From Sisyra terminalis (Eukaryota; Arthropoda; Insecta; Neuroptera; Sisyridae), in contig OY292278.1 in assembly GCA_958496175.1 (NCBI GenBank), positions 31,124,001 through 31,188,000 on the forward strand: a stretch of DNA of 64,000 nt, in the 5' to 3' direction. Made by a program: the position numbers and the translations under genes. This document shows positions 1 to 11,933 of the stretch, piece after piece. The notes under the pieces are model-generated. The model made no database searches. It saw only the letters and a program-made list of their open reading frames with translations, and was not told the DNA's origin. Every line of letters begins with the position of its first letter. Position 1 is the first letter of the stretch.

Positions 1-1850
1 ATAAATATTTCACATTATTTTTACTCTTTATAAAAATTAAAATTCTTGAGTTAAGTTTCTAAAAAATAATTTATAATAGATTTTAGGTACTTATTGAAAA
101 TTTTAGGTGTTACCAACGCTAAAAAACTTATTTTAGTGCAGTATTTTCAACATCAGTTTATAATTGATAGTTAAATTTTTAATAGAACATTGCTGATAGG
201 TTAATTGTAGACACAAAAGTGTTATACTGATAGAAGTTTATAGAAGTTTTATATTGAAAAAAATTAACGATCAATGTAATAATTATTTAATGTACGAGTA
301 TATATAATTATTTGGAAAGTTAAAAAATATATAGTTGAATTCAATGTGAACCTATTGAAAATTAATAAACTATTTTTTTGTTTAGTACGTGTTTTGTCAG
401 AAACTTATGAAACTATAATTTCCAAATAAGGTGAAGAACATATTTTTTTGGTTTAAAATTAAATTTGCTATTAATCTTAATTGTTTTTTTTAAATATTTC
501 TATTCATTTAATATATAGATGCCGTAGGATTTTTTTTGCATTTTTCAACTCTTGAAAATCTCCCCCTTCCCCATTATTTTTCTGATTTTGATGGGTTCAA
601 TTTTTCCATAGAAAGGATACTTAATAGTAAATAGTACAGTTCCTGCCTATGGTACCTACCTAATCACTATTTAAAAGAACAGAAGGATGTCTTTGGGTTT
701 CATTTTAGTTTTAAGCAAGGTAATGCATCCTGTCATTGTCCTATAATCAATACCAGAAAAAATTGTTTAATTTTTCCTATTATATCCAATTTTTTCGTTG
801 ACGAGGTAACTTCTCAGACCTAATTTTTATTGAAAATGTGTGGAAACCTTTAAAAATCTTATGTACCTTTTCTGAACTATTTTTTTTACTATTAAACCAG
901 AAAACAATGACAATTTTTACTTATTTTTATTCCCGCTTGAAAAAATTAAGTCAACACCTATGTTACAACTTAGGCATATGTACTTTATTCAATAGTTTGT
1001 TTCACTTCAATTTGATTTTTGTGGGATTGTACCGCTATAGCCCCAAAATATTTTTTTCATAATATAATTTTTTTATCTTTCTGATAGAAAAGTTGAAAAT
1101 TCCATTTACTTAAAATATTTATTCACAGTATAAATATTCACAGATATAAGTAGTATTTGTTGAATATTCAATATAAATCCGTACATAAAACGAGTGACGT
1201 TTTTGTCATATGCGTAATTTGTATATCGCTTTATTTTAACATTACAACCTGAATTAGTGTTCCAATTTTGATTGCACTATATATTTAATAGCTCTACGGG
1301 ATATATTCTTTGATTAGACCAGTAGATGGCAGGAACGGTCCTCGGAAAAAAATAAAAATGCATGGACACCGTTAAATTTTTAAATAAAACGTCTCTAACT
1401 TTTATCCTCTAAAAATACACAACCTCTATATATGTATATGACATACATGCGGATCTCTGGTTCCTTTGTTATCCTGTTTCCATAACAATTTGGTTCTTCT
1501 CATTTGACAAACTGCCGTCCTCTGGACTAGACCAAATGTATTCACATATAACGGACCATCTGGAATTACGTATCCTACATTGTATTAAGTTTGTAGTTTT
1601 TCTTCTAAATCACTAAATGAGACTCACTACCTTCTGTTCGGCGTTTTTTTTTATAATTGTCTAGAGTTATCTTCATAGTATACAGAAGAAAATATTTGCA
1701 TAAATTATTTCTTTTGAAAATTTGGATGAAGTAGATGGGTGATTATTGAATTTTAGGATTCAATAGTAAAAAATTAATAAAAAATATGAGATAACTTTAA
1801 GCTTGGCTTTTTTTGGTTGAAACTTGAAGTATAAAAACTTTTGCAACCTA
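1..1850. other. AT-rich intergenic DNA
   Basis: No gene, RNA or repeat boundary seen. A 74-codon ORF at 838-1062 is made of Phe/Leu/Tyr-rich AT codons and has no domain. Confidence 0.6.
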
Positions 1851-2006
1851 CTGATGGTCGAGTGGTCTAGGTGGCCGATTCAAAACTATTTGGTTTTGAG
1901 TTCGATCATCGTATCTAACAAATTTTCAATATTACTCGATTTCGGATTTTTACTAACCCTAGAGTCGCTTAAGACCTTAGTAGTAATAAAGCGACGGTAA
2001 AAAAAA
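1851..2006 (+). mobile_element. tRNA-derived SINE copy 1
   Basis: A box-A-like head (ATGGTCGAGTGGTCTAGGTG) is followed by a box-B-like GAGTTCGATC, then the family body with TCGATTTCGGATTTTTA and GAGTCGCTTAAGACC, and a tail GCGACGGTAAAAAA. Confidence 0.75.
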
Positions 2007-3604
2007 GTGTCTGTTTGTTTCTATTGATATTTTCTCAAATATTAGCAACTCTTTTGTTACCCATTGTTTGTTCCATTCATTGTTGTTATCTAATTTTTTG
2101 TTATACCATATCTAAGTTTTTCCTCCAATAATTTTACGATCCTGTAAGATAAAATTAGTTCTTCATAGTATGTATGTCTCTTAGTTCCATCTACATCAAT
2201 TTCCTCTAATTGATTATTGCATGCATTAACAACATTTGTTCACTTTCCAACTAATAACATCCTACTTTAGTTGCTTGTTAATCGAAATTTACAAGTGCTC
2301 AATTATTTCAATTAATATTAGAAACTTATTTTTATAAGAATTTAATTATTATAATTACCAATAAAACAAAATAAATATTCAAGCGTCAATTATTTAACCA
2401 CTTTATGAAAAGATTGATAAAAAATTATTCATAGGAAATTATTTGATTTCTATTTTATTTGCAATTGACATAAACTGCTGTTGCTCTCAATTTATAATAT
2501 TTAGGTCAAAATCAAGACGATTTTAATTTTTAAAAATAATTTTACAAGTGTTTGGAAATCGATGTATTTGTTAAAAGAATATTTTAATTTTTATACAACA
2601 AATCAATTTATTGGATCTATTATTTGGTTCATAATCTCTAACCCGGAAGTTGTTAATTTTAACAGGATTAAAAATTGCTCTTATAATCCAATTTTCGCGA
2701 CTTATGCGAGCACAATTGGTGGCTAAAATGAAGCACTACAAAAACAATTCTGATCGTTGAAGAGAGGTGAAAGTGGGTCATAAGAAACGTGGTGCTGAAG
2801 TAAAGTTGAGGAACTTTATAATAAAGACCTCTAACTACATAACTTACACACACGTAAATGTACGTGAAGTATCGCAAGACTCGTAAGAATTATAAGACAT
2901 TCACCACTGCCGTCGTAGAAACTTCAACCTCAAAGAAATAAAAACATGCAATATCGTCCAATCAAAAACGATTAAGACAGAGAAACATTTCATATTTTTG
3001 TTACATTTATTATTTATCTTAGCGACGATGACGGAAATCGAGCAGTCAGTCAATTGAACGACCAGTCGCTAGATTTTTTTGAATTGTAACAAAGAAATAT
3101 AAGTTAAATGTAATGACAGCTAAGTTTTATAAACTGTGTCATGCCCTAGAGGCTTTGTCATGCAATATCGCTTTCGTTATAGGATACATTTAGAAATGTA
3201 TCAATTATTCGATATACCTATTGAAATAAATTTAACAATTTGTTAGTACACATTTAACAATTTCCGTTGTTTCAATGCAAATATTAATAGGGTATTAGCT
3301 CCTGAAGGAATTAAAAAAGTGAAAGTTATTTAAAAATCCAATTCGAAATCCTACATTCATTAATTCAAATATTTTCAGTATTGATTTGATTTTTAATTAA
3401 TTTAATTTTTTGCTTGGTGTATACACAAACAAGTTTAACAACACTCAAAATGAAAAGATTATTTCAGTGACCTTGATATACTTACAAAGTCAATAGTGTG
3501 GTGATAATTGTCTTCACTTAACACAATTTAATATAGTAAAGAAGATAAAGTGTTACATTATAAAATAATCTTATTTGTTCATTCATTTCAAAAATTTGCT
3601 GTGC
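2007..3604. other. AT-rich intergenic DNA
   Basis: Nothing recognisable. The slightly GC-richer stretch at 2690-2890 gives no conserved protein in any frame. Confidence 0.55.
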
Positions 3605-3762
3605 TGTAGAGACCGAGTGGTCAAGGTAACTGCTCCAAAACTAGTTGATGTTGGTTTCGAATTTCGTAGCGAGCAAATTTTCGATGTTTCTCGATTTACG
3701 GATTTTTATTAACGCTAGAGTCGCTTAAGACCTTAGTAGATATAACGTGACTGTAAATAAAA
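3605..3762 (+). mobile_element. tRNA-derived SINE copy 2
   Basis: The head GACCGAGTGGTCAAGGTAAC, box-B-like GGTTTCGAATT, body GATTTACGGATTTTTATTAAC and GAGTCGCTTAAGACCTTAG match the other copies. It lies directly before a hAT-like MITE. Confidence 0.75.
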
Positions 3763-3816
3763 TTTATAACAATGAAATAAAAATTACGAATCAAGAATTC
3801 TTAAAAGCTACTGTTT

Positions 3817-4257
3817 CAGTGGTTCTTATCATTGTTAGAGGTACTGAATTCCACTAATTTCATAATGGGCATCCATTAATTACGTAAAGTGTTTAGGGAG
3901 GGGTGGTGTTGAGCAAAATCTTACGAGAGGATGGTCTCGGCAAATATCACGTAATTTAAAATTGTTTTTTTTTTTATAATTCTAATGTAATCGAAGCATA
4001 GATTAAATCATTTTGATTGCTAATATGCATTTTGAAAAATCTCACGTAATATTAGGGGAGAGGGTGGGTTGGAAAATAGCTAAAATTGTCTCACATGATT
4101 AATGGATGCCCCCATATGCGCATTCACTGAACCCTTCTTAATGAGAAAAATAAAATATAATTTTTTTAAAAGTAAAAAAGGTATATAAAAATACATAAGT
4201 GGAATGAGTCGGGGATGTGTATTGACATCCGTCGAACCCGCGACACTGACTCGCATT
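3817..4257 (+). mobile_element. hAT-like MITE, interrupted and right-truncated
   Basis: It starts CAGTGGTTCTTA, a hAT-type terminal sequence, and shares GAGGTACTGAA, ATGCGCATTCACTGAACCC and CGAACCCGCGA-ACTGACTC with the copies at 19860 and 23826. A second MITE splits it at 3866-4113. The right terminus is missing. Confidence 0.6.
3866..4113. mobile_element. TIR element nested in the hAT-like MITE
   Basis: Terminal inverted repeats GGGCATCCATTAAT and ATTAATGGATGCCC bound about 248 bp, with ATTACGT and ACGTAAT and G-rich stretches inside both ends. Flanking CATA occurs on both sides and appears once in the uninterrupted homologues, consistent with a 3-4 bp target duplication. Confidence 0.7.
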
Positions 4258-4553
4258 GTTATAAACGAACGGTATGTAATACGATTACAAAATAGAAACA
4301 AAGAATATTATATATCCAAATAAAAACCCAAGTTTTCCCAATTTCAATTTCGACTGTCCAAAGAATTTGCGGTTGACTAAAAAGTTTATAATTCGGAAGA
4401 ATAAACCAGCGTTTCCTGTTTCTAATTCCATTTACATCTAAGAGAGTAATTTAATTAAAAAAATGACCCCTTAGTGGCTATATTGCTTTTTATTAGCAGG
4501 TATTAAAAACCATGGTGACATGGTTGCAAAGTCAAGTGCAGAAGCAGAATTAT

Positions 4554-5312
4554 TGAAGTTATACTTCTTGAGGCGCACCATGAAAGGGAAAAAATAAATG
4601 GTGTTACAAATTTTGTAACGAATGATTGTTACGAAAGTTATTTTGGGTTATTACGTCCTCTTAACAATACACAAACCTGTATAAAACAAAACGAAATGCA
4701 ACTGCATGTGCCAAATCGGGTAACTTATGTTATATGTAAAGTATTAACCATGTCACCTACGTAAGATAACACATGTGTTTCTTGAAACTAAAAGAGGCTT
4801 TAATGTTTTTCAATTTTGTAAATTATTTTTTTGTTTTATGACAGTAAATACACTATTCTTTGAAATTTTAACTTATTAATTCATAACTGAGTTAAAATAA
4901 TAAAAAAAAAAATTTAAAACAATATAAAAATAGGCAAATGTTAGTATATATGCTAGCTAAGACAGGGAACACAGAATGTAAATCTATATGTGTGAGAAAA
5001 CCAAATATTATAACCATTGCTACAATTTGAACTGACTGATTATTGCTATTTGTTTTAACGGTCATTTCGATATCATTCAATTTTTAATTTTTGTCATTTG
5101 TCAGTTGTCTCAATATTGGCTGTGAATATTTCACGGGTAGTTGCCAGTATTTTATAATTACAATGATACAAATTCTGCTTATAACTTTAATTAGATATAA
5201 AACAAAAACGTATGAAATTTATTCCCAGAAAAAAAACTAAATTTTTACAAATTAGTATAACTTCTTACATACTTCCATTAGTACACACATACACTTTTTC
5301 TTTTGTTTTTGG
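4554..5312. repeat. Dispersed ~750 bp repeat, copy A
   Basis: Shares long diverged blocks in the same order with 22027-22741: GGCGCACCATGAAAGGGAAA, CAAATCGGGTAACTT, TTGAAACTAAAAG, ACTGTCATTTCGAT-type and TTATTCCCAGAAAAAAA segments. No transposase or RT motif was found. It is probably part of a non-coding or decayed mobile element. Confidence 0.7.
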
Positions 5313-5384
5313 TTAGGAGGAAGGTTTTATATATGTATTTTTGTTGTTACTTACTGTCATTTTATAACTACTAAGTATACTAAG

Positions 5385-5535
5385 TAGCTTTATAACTACT
5401 AGTGACTTTACAGTTAATAAAATTTCGTAATGCAGAAATACCGAAAATCTGCTTGCTTCGAGATTCGAATCGGAATCGGGAAAACACCTACTAGTTTTAG
5501 AGCGGTCACCTTGACCACTCGGCCACCAGGAGGTT
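5385..5535 (-). mobile_element. tRNA-derived SINE copy 3, diverged
   Basis: In reverse complement the head GGTGGCCGAGTGGTCAAGGT is well kept. The middle is altered, reading CCCGATTCCGATTCGAATC, and the tail is degraded. Confidence 0.6.
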
Positions 5536-7480
5536 TTCAGAAAATTTGTTGTGGACCAAACATTTCATAAACTTTTAATTGTTTTATTTATAAAAATTCT
5601 TGTTACCAACAGTAGCTATGTTTAAGGGGGAGTGAAATTAAATTAATTGCCTCCTCTTGTGTAAAAGCTGTATAAATAAATATGATGCATGTGAAGAAAC
5701 AAGCTTCAGATATTTTTTTTAAATTGATCTATATTTTTATATAGATATTGATCTTCTGACTAAAGTCTTGTGAGGAATCTCTGTGAGGGAGTGTCGTATT
5801 TCAATTTATAATTCGTCTGAAGTTTAATTTTTGAGGTCATTGAATGCTTAAAGGAGATTGTTAATTATTGAAATTATTAATAGCATATCTATCTGTTCAA
5901 AAACTTCCTAATCTACTATGCAATCAGGGTTGAACTCAAAATTACCCGAGGGTTTTAGTTTTTATTACTAATTCATTTTGTTAGTTTGGTTCTAGAAATA
6001 CGATGGATTTTTCATCTTGAGATGTAAAAAGTATAAAAGAAATGATCGCAATTTTAAAATTAAGAGTTGCTTATTGGGATGCTGTTTAAACTTTGGTGGT
6101 GGGTTATATTTTGAATTTAAAAAAAAACCTTTCAATTTCTGCAATATCCGTCTTATGAATTTTCATGTGTGTCAACGATTTAAATATTTATTCTACTTGC
6201 TCTACTTTCAAATATTTTATATCTGTTAATAACGAGTCCAATAAACAATAATTCAGTGGAGCGGTGACTCGTATAAAAATTTTGCCACACTCCAATTTAA
6301 TCGAATAGTCGATTGGCTGATCGAAACTCGTTCTAATATAAATCGACAGCCATATCTTGCTGTGTTTCATAATTTTGTAGATTTAATCTACAATTAAGTA
6401 ATAATATCGATTAAAATCATATTTATCACTCAAAACAAAAACGTAAAAAAAAAATTGGCGTAAAAAATCAACATTGTTCTTAAAACATATAAATATAATC
6501 ATACAAAGTTGAAATAAATATTGAAAATTATGACACAGCAATATTTTCGGAAACACGTAGAGAATCGATTTTAGGCTTAGCAGGCGGGAGAAATAAAATT
6601 GATTATTAAATACTAATTTTCTTTTAGTAATATTTCTTAAATAGATGTATCAATTTTCCAATCAATATATCACAAGAAAATTGAACCGGAAAATTAAAAA
6701 AAAAATGTTTACTAAACATAAAATTAGAAATTTCAAGCGTTTTGAATTTAAAATTAAACTATCACTTATAATCAGAGGTCTATGTTAAAAGTAAATATTT
6801 GTTATTCTTTAGATAATTTTCACGTAAATTAAACCGTTAAGTCATGAAATATAATTTTTTTGTTGCTTAAGTGGATTTTTTTTCTATACTAATAAGAGTT
6901 TTTACTTTATATCAATAAAAAAATAATTGACACACATGTATGTTGTACATAATATATTAGAATTTGCAAATTGTTAATTGGAAGATCGATATATTTCTGA
7001 CTTTCTATTTGACAATTGTAGAAATACGGATATTATAGTTAATTTGAAATAAAAATTTATTGAACTGCACGTTTAACGGTTTATCTTTTTCACGAGAAAT
7101 TCTTTTTTCTTTGGTAATAAACTCTATTTTAAAAATCGAAAGTCGTTTTGCAAATTTATTTTTTTGCTTATATTGATCTCAAAAACAGTTCTATTATTAC
7201 TATTTTCAAACATTTTTTTTTTTGTTTAGAAAGTTCATTGTTTGAGGGATTGTAAAACTTACATTCAAATAAAACAAAAATTCGGGTTTTTATAAATATA
7301 TTGTTAAAAAAAGTAATTGATTAGTGATAATTTGAATGCAACTAAAATAACACTGCAACAATAGAAGTTCTAAATGATAAGCAAAGACTTAATGGCTGAA
7401 ATATTTTGGTTTAATTTAGTTATTTGAAGCTTCTTATCTCAATAACTATCGATCTTTTTTCAAATGAAATGCCCTTTAGG
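5536..7480. other. AT-rich intergenic DNA
   Basis: Homopolymer-rich, short overlapping ORFs on opposite strands (6017-6370) without motifs; no element ends found. Confidence 0.55.
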
Positions 7481-8065
7481 CGAATACATAGATCAATACT
7501 TAAAAAAACTGTATATAGTTTAAGAGAAAATCGGAAATTTCACCAAAAACATTAAACTAGACATATAAAAATTTTTTAGCTAACTTTTGGGACTGAATAT
7601 CTCTTGATTTCCAAATCTAAATATGGTTGATTTGATGGTCATAAGTTATGAATGTAGAATTTTTTAATATAATTAAATCATAAATAAAATATTAAATTAG
7701 CATATTTTAAGACAATTATAACTAAAAAATAAAAATAAAATTAATAATTCAATATTATATAAGTTAATGAAATCATGATAACGCTGTAAAATTTATAGGT
7801 TGGCAGCGTTGAGAACTTTAGTATATCTCTGTCATATGATGTGAGTGAGCATGCCCGATATGCTCAACATTTTGAAAAATAAATTATTTAACATATTTCA
7901 CCCTTTTCCACTTTATGCTGTGTACTCTTACGTGTGACAAAGATAAATTTTACGTTTCATTTCTTTCTAACCAAATGTACTAACGCAGTTTGTAGTATAT
8001 ATAAGATGATATGCCACAGCTGATGACAGTGTTGCTACACTTTCTTATACTATTAATTTACCAAT
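7481..8065. repeat. Dispersed repeat, copy A (partner beside the giant gene)
   Basis: Shares blocks in order with 31150-32117, including AATACTTAAAAAAACTGTAT, TTTCACCAAAAA, GCAGCGTTGAGAACTTTAGT, GATGTGAGTGAGCATGC, CACTTTATGCTGTGTACTCT and TTTCTTATACTATTAATTTA. No coding motif is visible. Confidence 0.7.
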
Positions 8066-11024
8066 AGCCACATTTTCGGCCTGTTTATAACCTGTTCGTT
8101 AAAAACCGTAAATTGAATTCAAATAAACTTATGCAAAATTAGTTTCCTAAAGTTTAAACTACATATTTTGAAAGTTTGGGATGTCGGGTAGCATTTTTTT
8201 GCTAATAAAAATAAATTTAGTCTGTTCGATCACCAAACCTCCATAAAATTAGAGGAAAGTAGTACAAGTTGATCTCTTGAGGTAATATGATCCTTTGCGA
8301 TTGTGCTGAAACCACTAACTCTATCTAGTTTATTTCACTGGTGAAACATAGCTCTGGACACCCCAGATCATCCCCATCCCCCACCCCACCCTCAATCAAA
8401 TCGTAATGGAGACGTGAGCAATACGATCGATTTTGACGAGAAAAACATAAAAATTGTGCAGGACTCATCTAAGGTATACCTAGATGACTGAGCTTATATT
8501 ACTTTTATTCAAACAATGTTAAATGTAATTACTTACTGTTGTGTTTAAGGCTTTTTATAATGCCTAATTTTAGTATTTGCGCCACGTGAATATAGTCACG
8601 TGCTAGTAAGTTATGTTAGCAAACTCTACCTAGGGGATCATCTTGCTCATAGGGGTGTACAAGATGATCATTTTGTAAGGTTTTAAAGAAAATGAAACCT
8701 TAATTATTTTCTGGTTTTGAGTATTATAAAAGTTGAATAGATAAATATACTAGTAGTAATCGCCTTTTTTTTAGTTTATCTTAAAGAATATATATTTACA
8801 GCGATTCCCGCTTAAAGGGATCGTCTGAGACTATCTTCCCCTACATGTAATAGTATTTTTAATTTGCAATTACTTTTTAATGACTTAGTGAATTGTTTTA
8901 AAATTTTCACAAGTGCTTTAGCATCGAATAAGAATCATTCTCCTAAATTTTTAGTTGTTTGTATGATAGCATTTTGATATACCTCCAAAACATCCTTTAA
9001 TTACCCGAGCAAAAATGTATAATAACGATCTTTATTGGTCAACCTGTTGACTAGAGTTAAATCTTATTGAAATACTTATTTTATTCCGTTTGTTATTCAA
9101 GTAGATATGGGTTAAAAAAGAATGGTAAAATAATACAGGATATTCAAAAATTATATACTTTTTTTAAAAAAAATGTATAGTGATAAACGTTGATTTCTAA
9201 TCAGCCTTAAAAATTACAAGTAAATAAATGTTTTAGGTTTGAAGATATAATCCATACTAATTAGAAAAAGACCAAACTTCAACTTACCAAAAATTCTTTT
9301 CATATTCTTCGTTTCCATCGAAAGATAAACTTAATTTATTTCTCGTTTTAATTTATTCAAAGATCAAGCATAGTTTTTACTATTATTCTTTTCAAATGTC
9401 AAAACAAAAAAAAAACATTATGTTGGAGTCGATAATCACTTCAAGATTTCAAATTTCCAAGAACCTAACTGAACTAGTTTGTAGACGTGAAAAAAGCTGG
9501 ATTTAAAGGTTAGCAGCCTACAATGTCCACCGAAAACGAAACATAAAACTCTAGAAAGTATTGACGTGAAAGATAAGACATTTCTGACCCTAGCGAATAA
9601 TCACAGAAATTATTTAACAATTTAAGTAATTACGAATCGTTATTTCTCAACGATCAATCTCCTTATGTATTTGCAATACAATGCGTACAAATGGATTTGT
9701 AATTGCCACAAATTTTGCAGCTAAATTGCAATTTGAGTTGTAAATGTGGCAATTGCTTCACATTTCGAATTAACCTGATTCTAAAGTTATAAGTTTAATT
9801 CTTTCTTTTTAATCCAAATCTCAATTTTAATACTTAATACATGACGCATATAATTTCAACAAGAAACTATTGTACCGTTTTTTTTTTATTTCATGAAGAA
9901 ATATTTTTTGGTATATTAGATTTCCATGACTAATCGATTCGATTGCGATTATTATTGTTCCTCAATTACAATACAATTTAACTGTCAAATTGTTTAATTA
10001 AATCTTATATAATTTAATATAGTTTTGAATTAACTTATAATTAAAAATTAGATATAAAAATATTGTAATTATCTACGATGATACAGTTGTTTTTTATTGG
10101 AATTAAAAAAATCAAAAGTGAATAAGTGCTTATAAAAAAATTGATTTGAAATGAAATCAACTCTACTTTGAATAAAAGAAAAAAGTTCCAAGTATTTTTT
10201 TTTTATATTCGTAATTTATTGAATATCCGTTGTCTTGGTCTCGGAAGACAGAATTCGATGAAAGGCCTTAAACTCTAACAAGCTTTGATATTGAAAACAA
10301 TTATTACAGAAAAAATGATCAAATTAAATAAAACGCGTAACAAAAAATAATCTAATTGATAAAGTGAAAGGAAGTTACTTTTCAACTTATATTTACATCC
10401 CATTTGTTAATTTGTTACGGATGACTTTCAATTCAAAACCACAATTATAGGCATATTTTCTATCCATCAGGCGCATTCTAAATCACCTTTGTTCAGTACA
10501 TTTTTCTTCTTTAATTTTTTAATTGAATTATATTAATTTTTTCTGGAATGAAGAGGTATGAGTTTTCTCTTGGAATCTTTGAATACTTAGGTACTCGTGA
10601 AAGTTGACTTAATGTTTGACTTGAATTACTTTTCGAGATTTATTTCGATTAGGTTGTACCACTTACGAGGTTCGAGTTAAGTTCTCTTAGAAAATCTAAT
10701 TATTATTTTTCTTTGGATTTAAATGAAGTAAGCACTATAAGTATTTGGGTATCAATAATTGATTTCTTTAGTTTATCATAATAGAGTTTGTAAGGTAATT
10801 GAATTATGTATTAATATATTTTCATCAAAAACTTGGTATCAATTTTCGAAATTAAACTGCTTATTAATAATAAGAAGAAAAGGTAATAAGAAGTAAACAA
10901 ATTTAAAAGTATATAATTTTTTGTTTATATTCATCACATGGATATATACTTACGATTTTATTATTAACTCACCAAGCAATTAAAGCTTTTATGAGCACAG
11001 AAAAGCGTTAAAGGTTAAATTTGT
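8066..11024. other. AT-rich intergenic DNA
   Basis: Besides the 8583-8669 hairpin there is a C-rich patch at 8355-8400 (ACACCCC, CCCCATCCCCCACCCC) that may be the opposite end of the same decayed element. The rest is featureless. Confidence 0.5.
8583..8669. repeat. Paired CACGTG sites and a 10 bp hairpin
   Basis: CACGTG occurs at 8583-8588 and 8597-8602. GATCATCTTG (8636-8645) and CAAGATGATC (8660-8669) form a perfect stem with a 14-base loop. No gene adjoins it, so it may be the remains of a palindromic element. Confidence 0.4.
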
Positions 11025-11175
11025 CTACTGATGACCGAGTGGTAAAGGTGACCGCTCTAAAACTGGTAGGTGTTGGGTTCGATCCTTATATTGAGCAAAT
11101 TTTCGCTTTTTTCGATTACGGATTAACTCTAGAGTCGCTAAATATCTTAATTATAAAGCGACGGTAGATAAAAAA
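11025..11175 (+). mobile_element. tRNA-derived SINE copy 4
   Basis: ATGACCGAGTGGTAAAGGTG and GGGTTCGATCC are close to ideal class II (Ser/Leu-type) tRNA box A and box B. The body and GCGACGGTAGATAAAAA tail follow, with a short internal deletion around GATTAACTCTAGAGTC. Confidence 0.8.
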
Positions 11176-11775
11176 TCATTTTTTTTAATTATCAGCGGAT
11201 TGATGGAGCAAGGAATAAAAATGCCAACAGGAATATTAGATGTAATAACATCTTTTTACTCTATGTATCTACAACAAAACAATACATACAATTAACAGTG
11301 TTTTATTAACCAGTATTATGCACATTATTATATCTGAATTAATGAACCTGGAATGTATAATATGACTGCAAATATCCTTACACATATTTACATTTGAAAT
11401 ATTGTACAAGGTGCAAAAATGATTAATGGTTCATCTTATTTTTAACATTTTATGTTAACCACAATTTAATATATTTTTTTCAGTTTGTTTAGTTTAAGTG
11501 ATCTAATTGTCAACGGTTAGAAACTATAATTTAAATATATTATTATCTCAAACCTCAGGTATTTGGTTCCACTTATGCATCAATTTAAATCAACTGAAAC
11601 GTGTAGTTTAAATTGAAATTTGAAAATAGGTAAAATTGGACTTCAATTTGTTATGTTATTAGACGAATTGTTCAAAATAGTTTAATTCAAAATTACATAC
11701 AAAAGTTTACATATAGAGTTTAATACAAACTCACAATAAGATAAGCACAAATATTCAAATATTGTAACTTGTAAC
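11176..11775. other. AT-rich intergenic DNA
   Basis: Nothing supported between a SINE and a palindromic MITE. Confidence 0.6.
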
Positions 11776-11933
11776 TTAAGACGATATTAGCCAATTAGTG
11801 AGAATCGTCAGCTATCTAGTTGAGTCCTAATGTGAGAGGTCCAATTTTGTTTACAATTTGGTAATATTATCCCTCCCTTTGATGTACAACTAGATAACTT
11901 ACGATTCTCATTAATTGATTAATATCGTCTTAA
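11776..11933. mobile_element. Palindromic MITE with TTAA ends
   Basis: A 158 bp near-perfect palindrome. Arms of about 47 bp (TTAAGACGATATTAG... and its inverse) match at most positions around a 60 bp centre. TTAA at both outer edges suggests a piggyBac-type target site, though TTAA could be part of the arm. Confidence 0.75.

Noticed and set aside
1320..1345. Shared TAGATGGC-type motif also near 21913 and 24928
   Set aside because: Only eight or so bases agree and flanks differ; too short to define an element.
11025..11100. Genuine tRNA gene
   Set aside because: Box A and box B are good, but there is no acceptor stem or proper anticodon arm, and the same head recurs with a common SINE body elsewhere.
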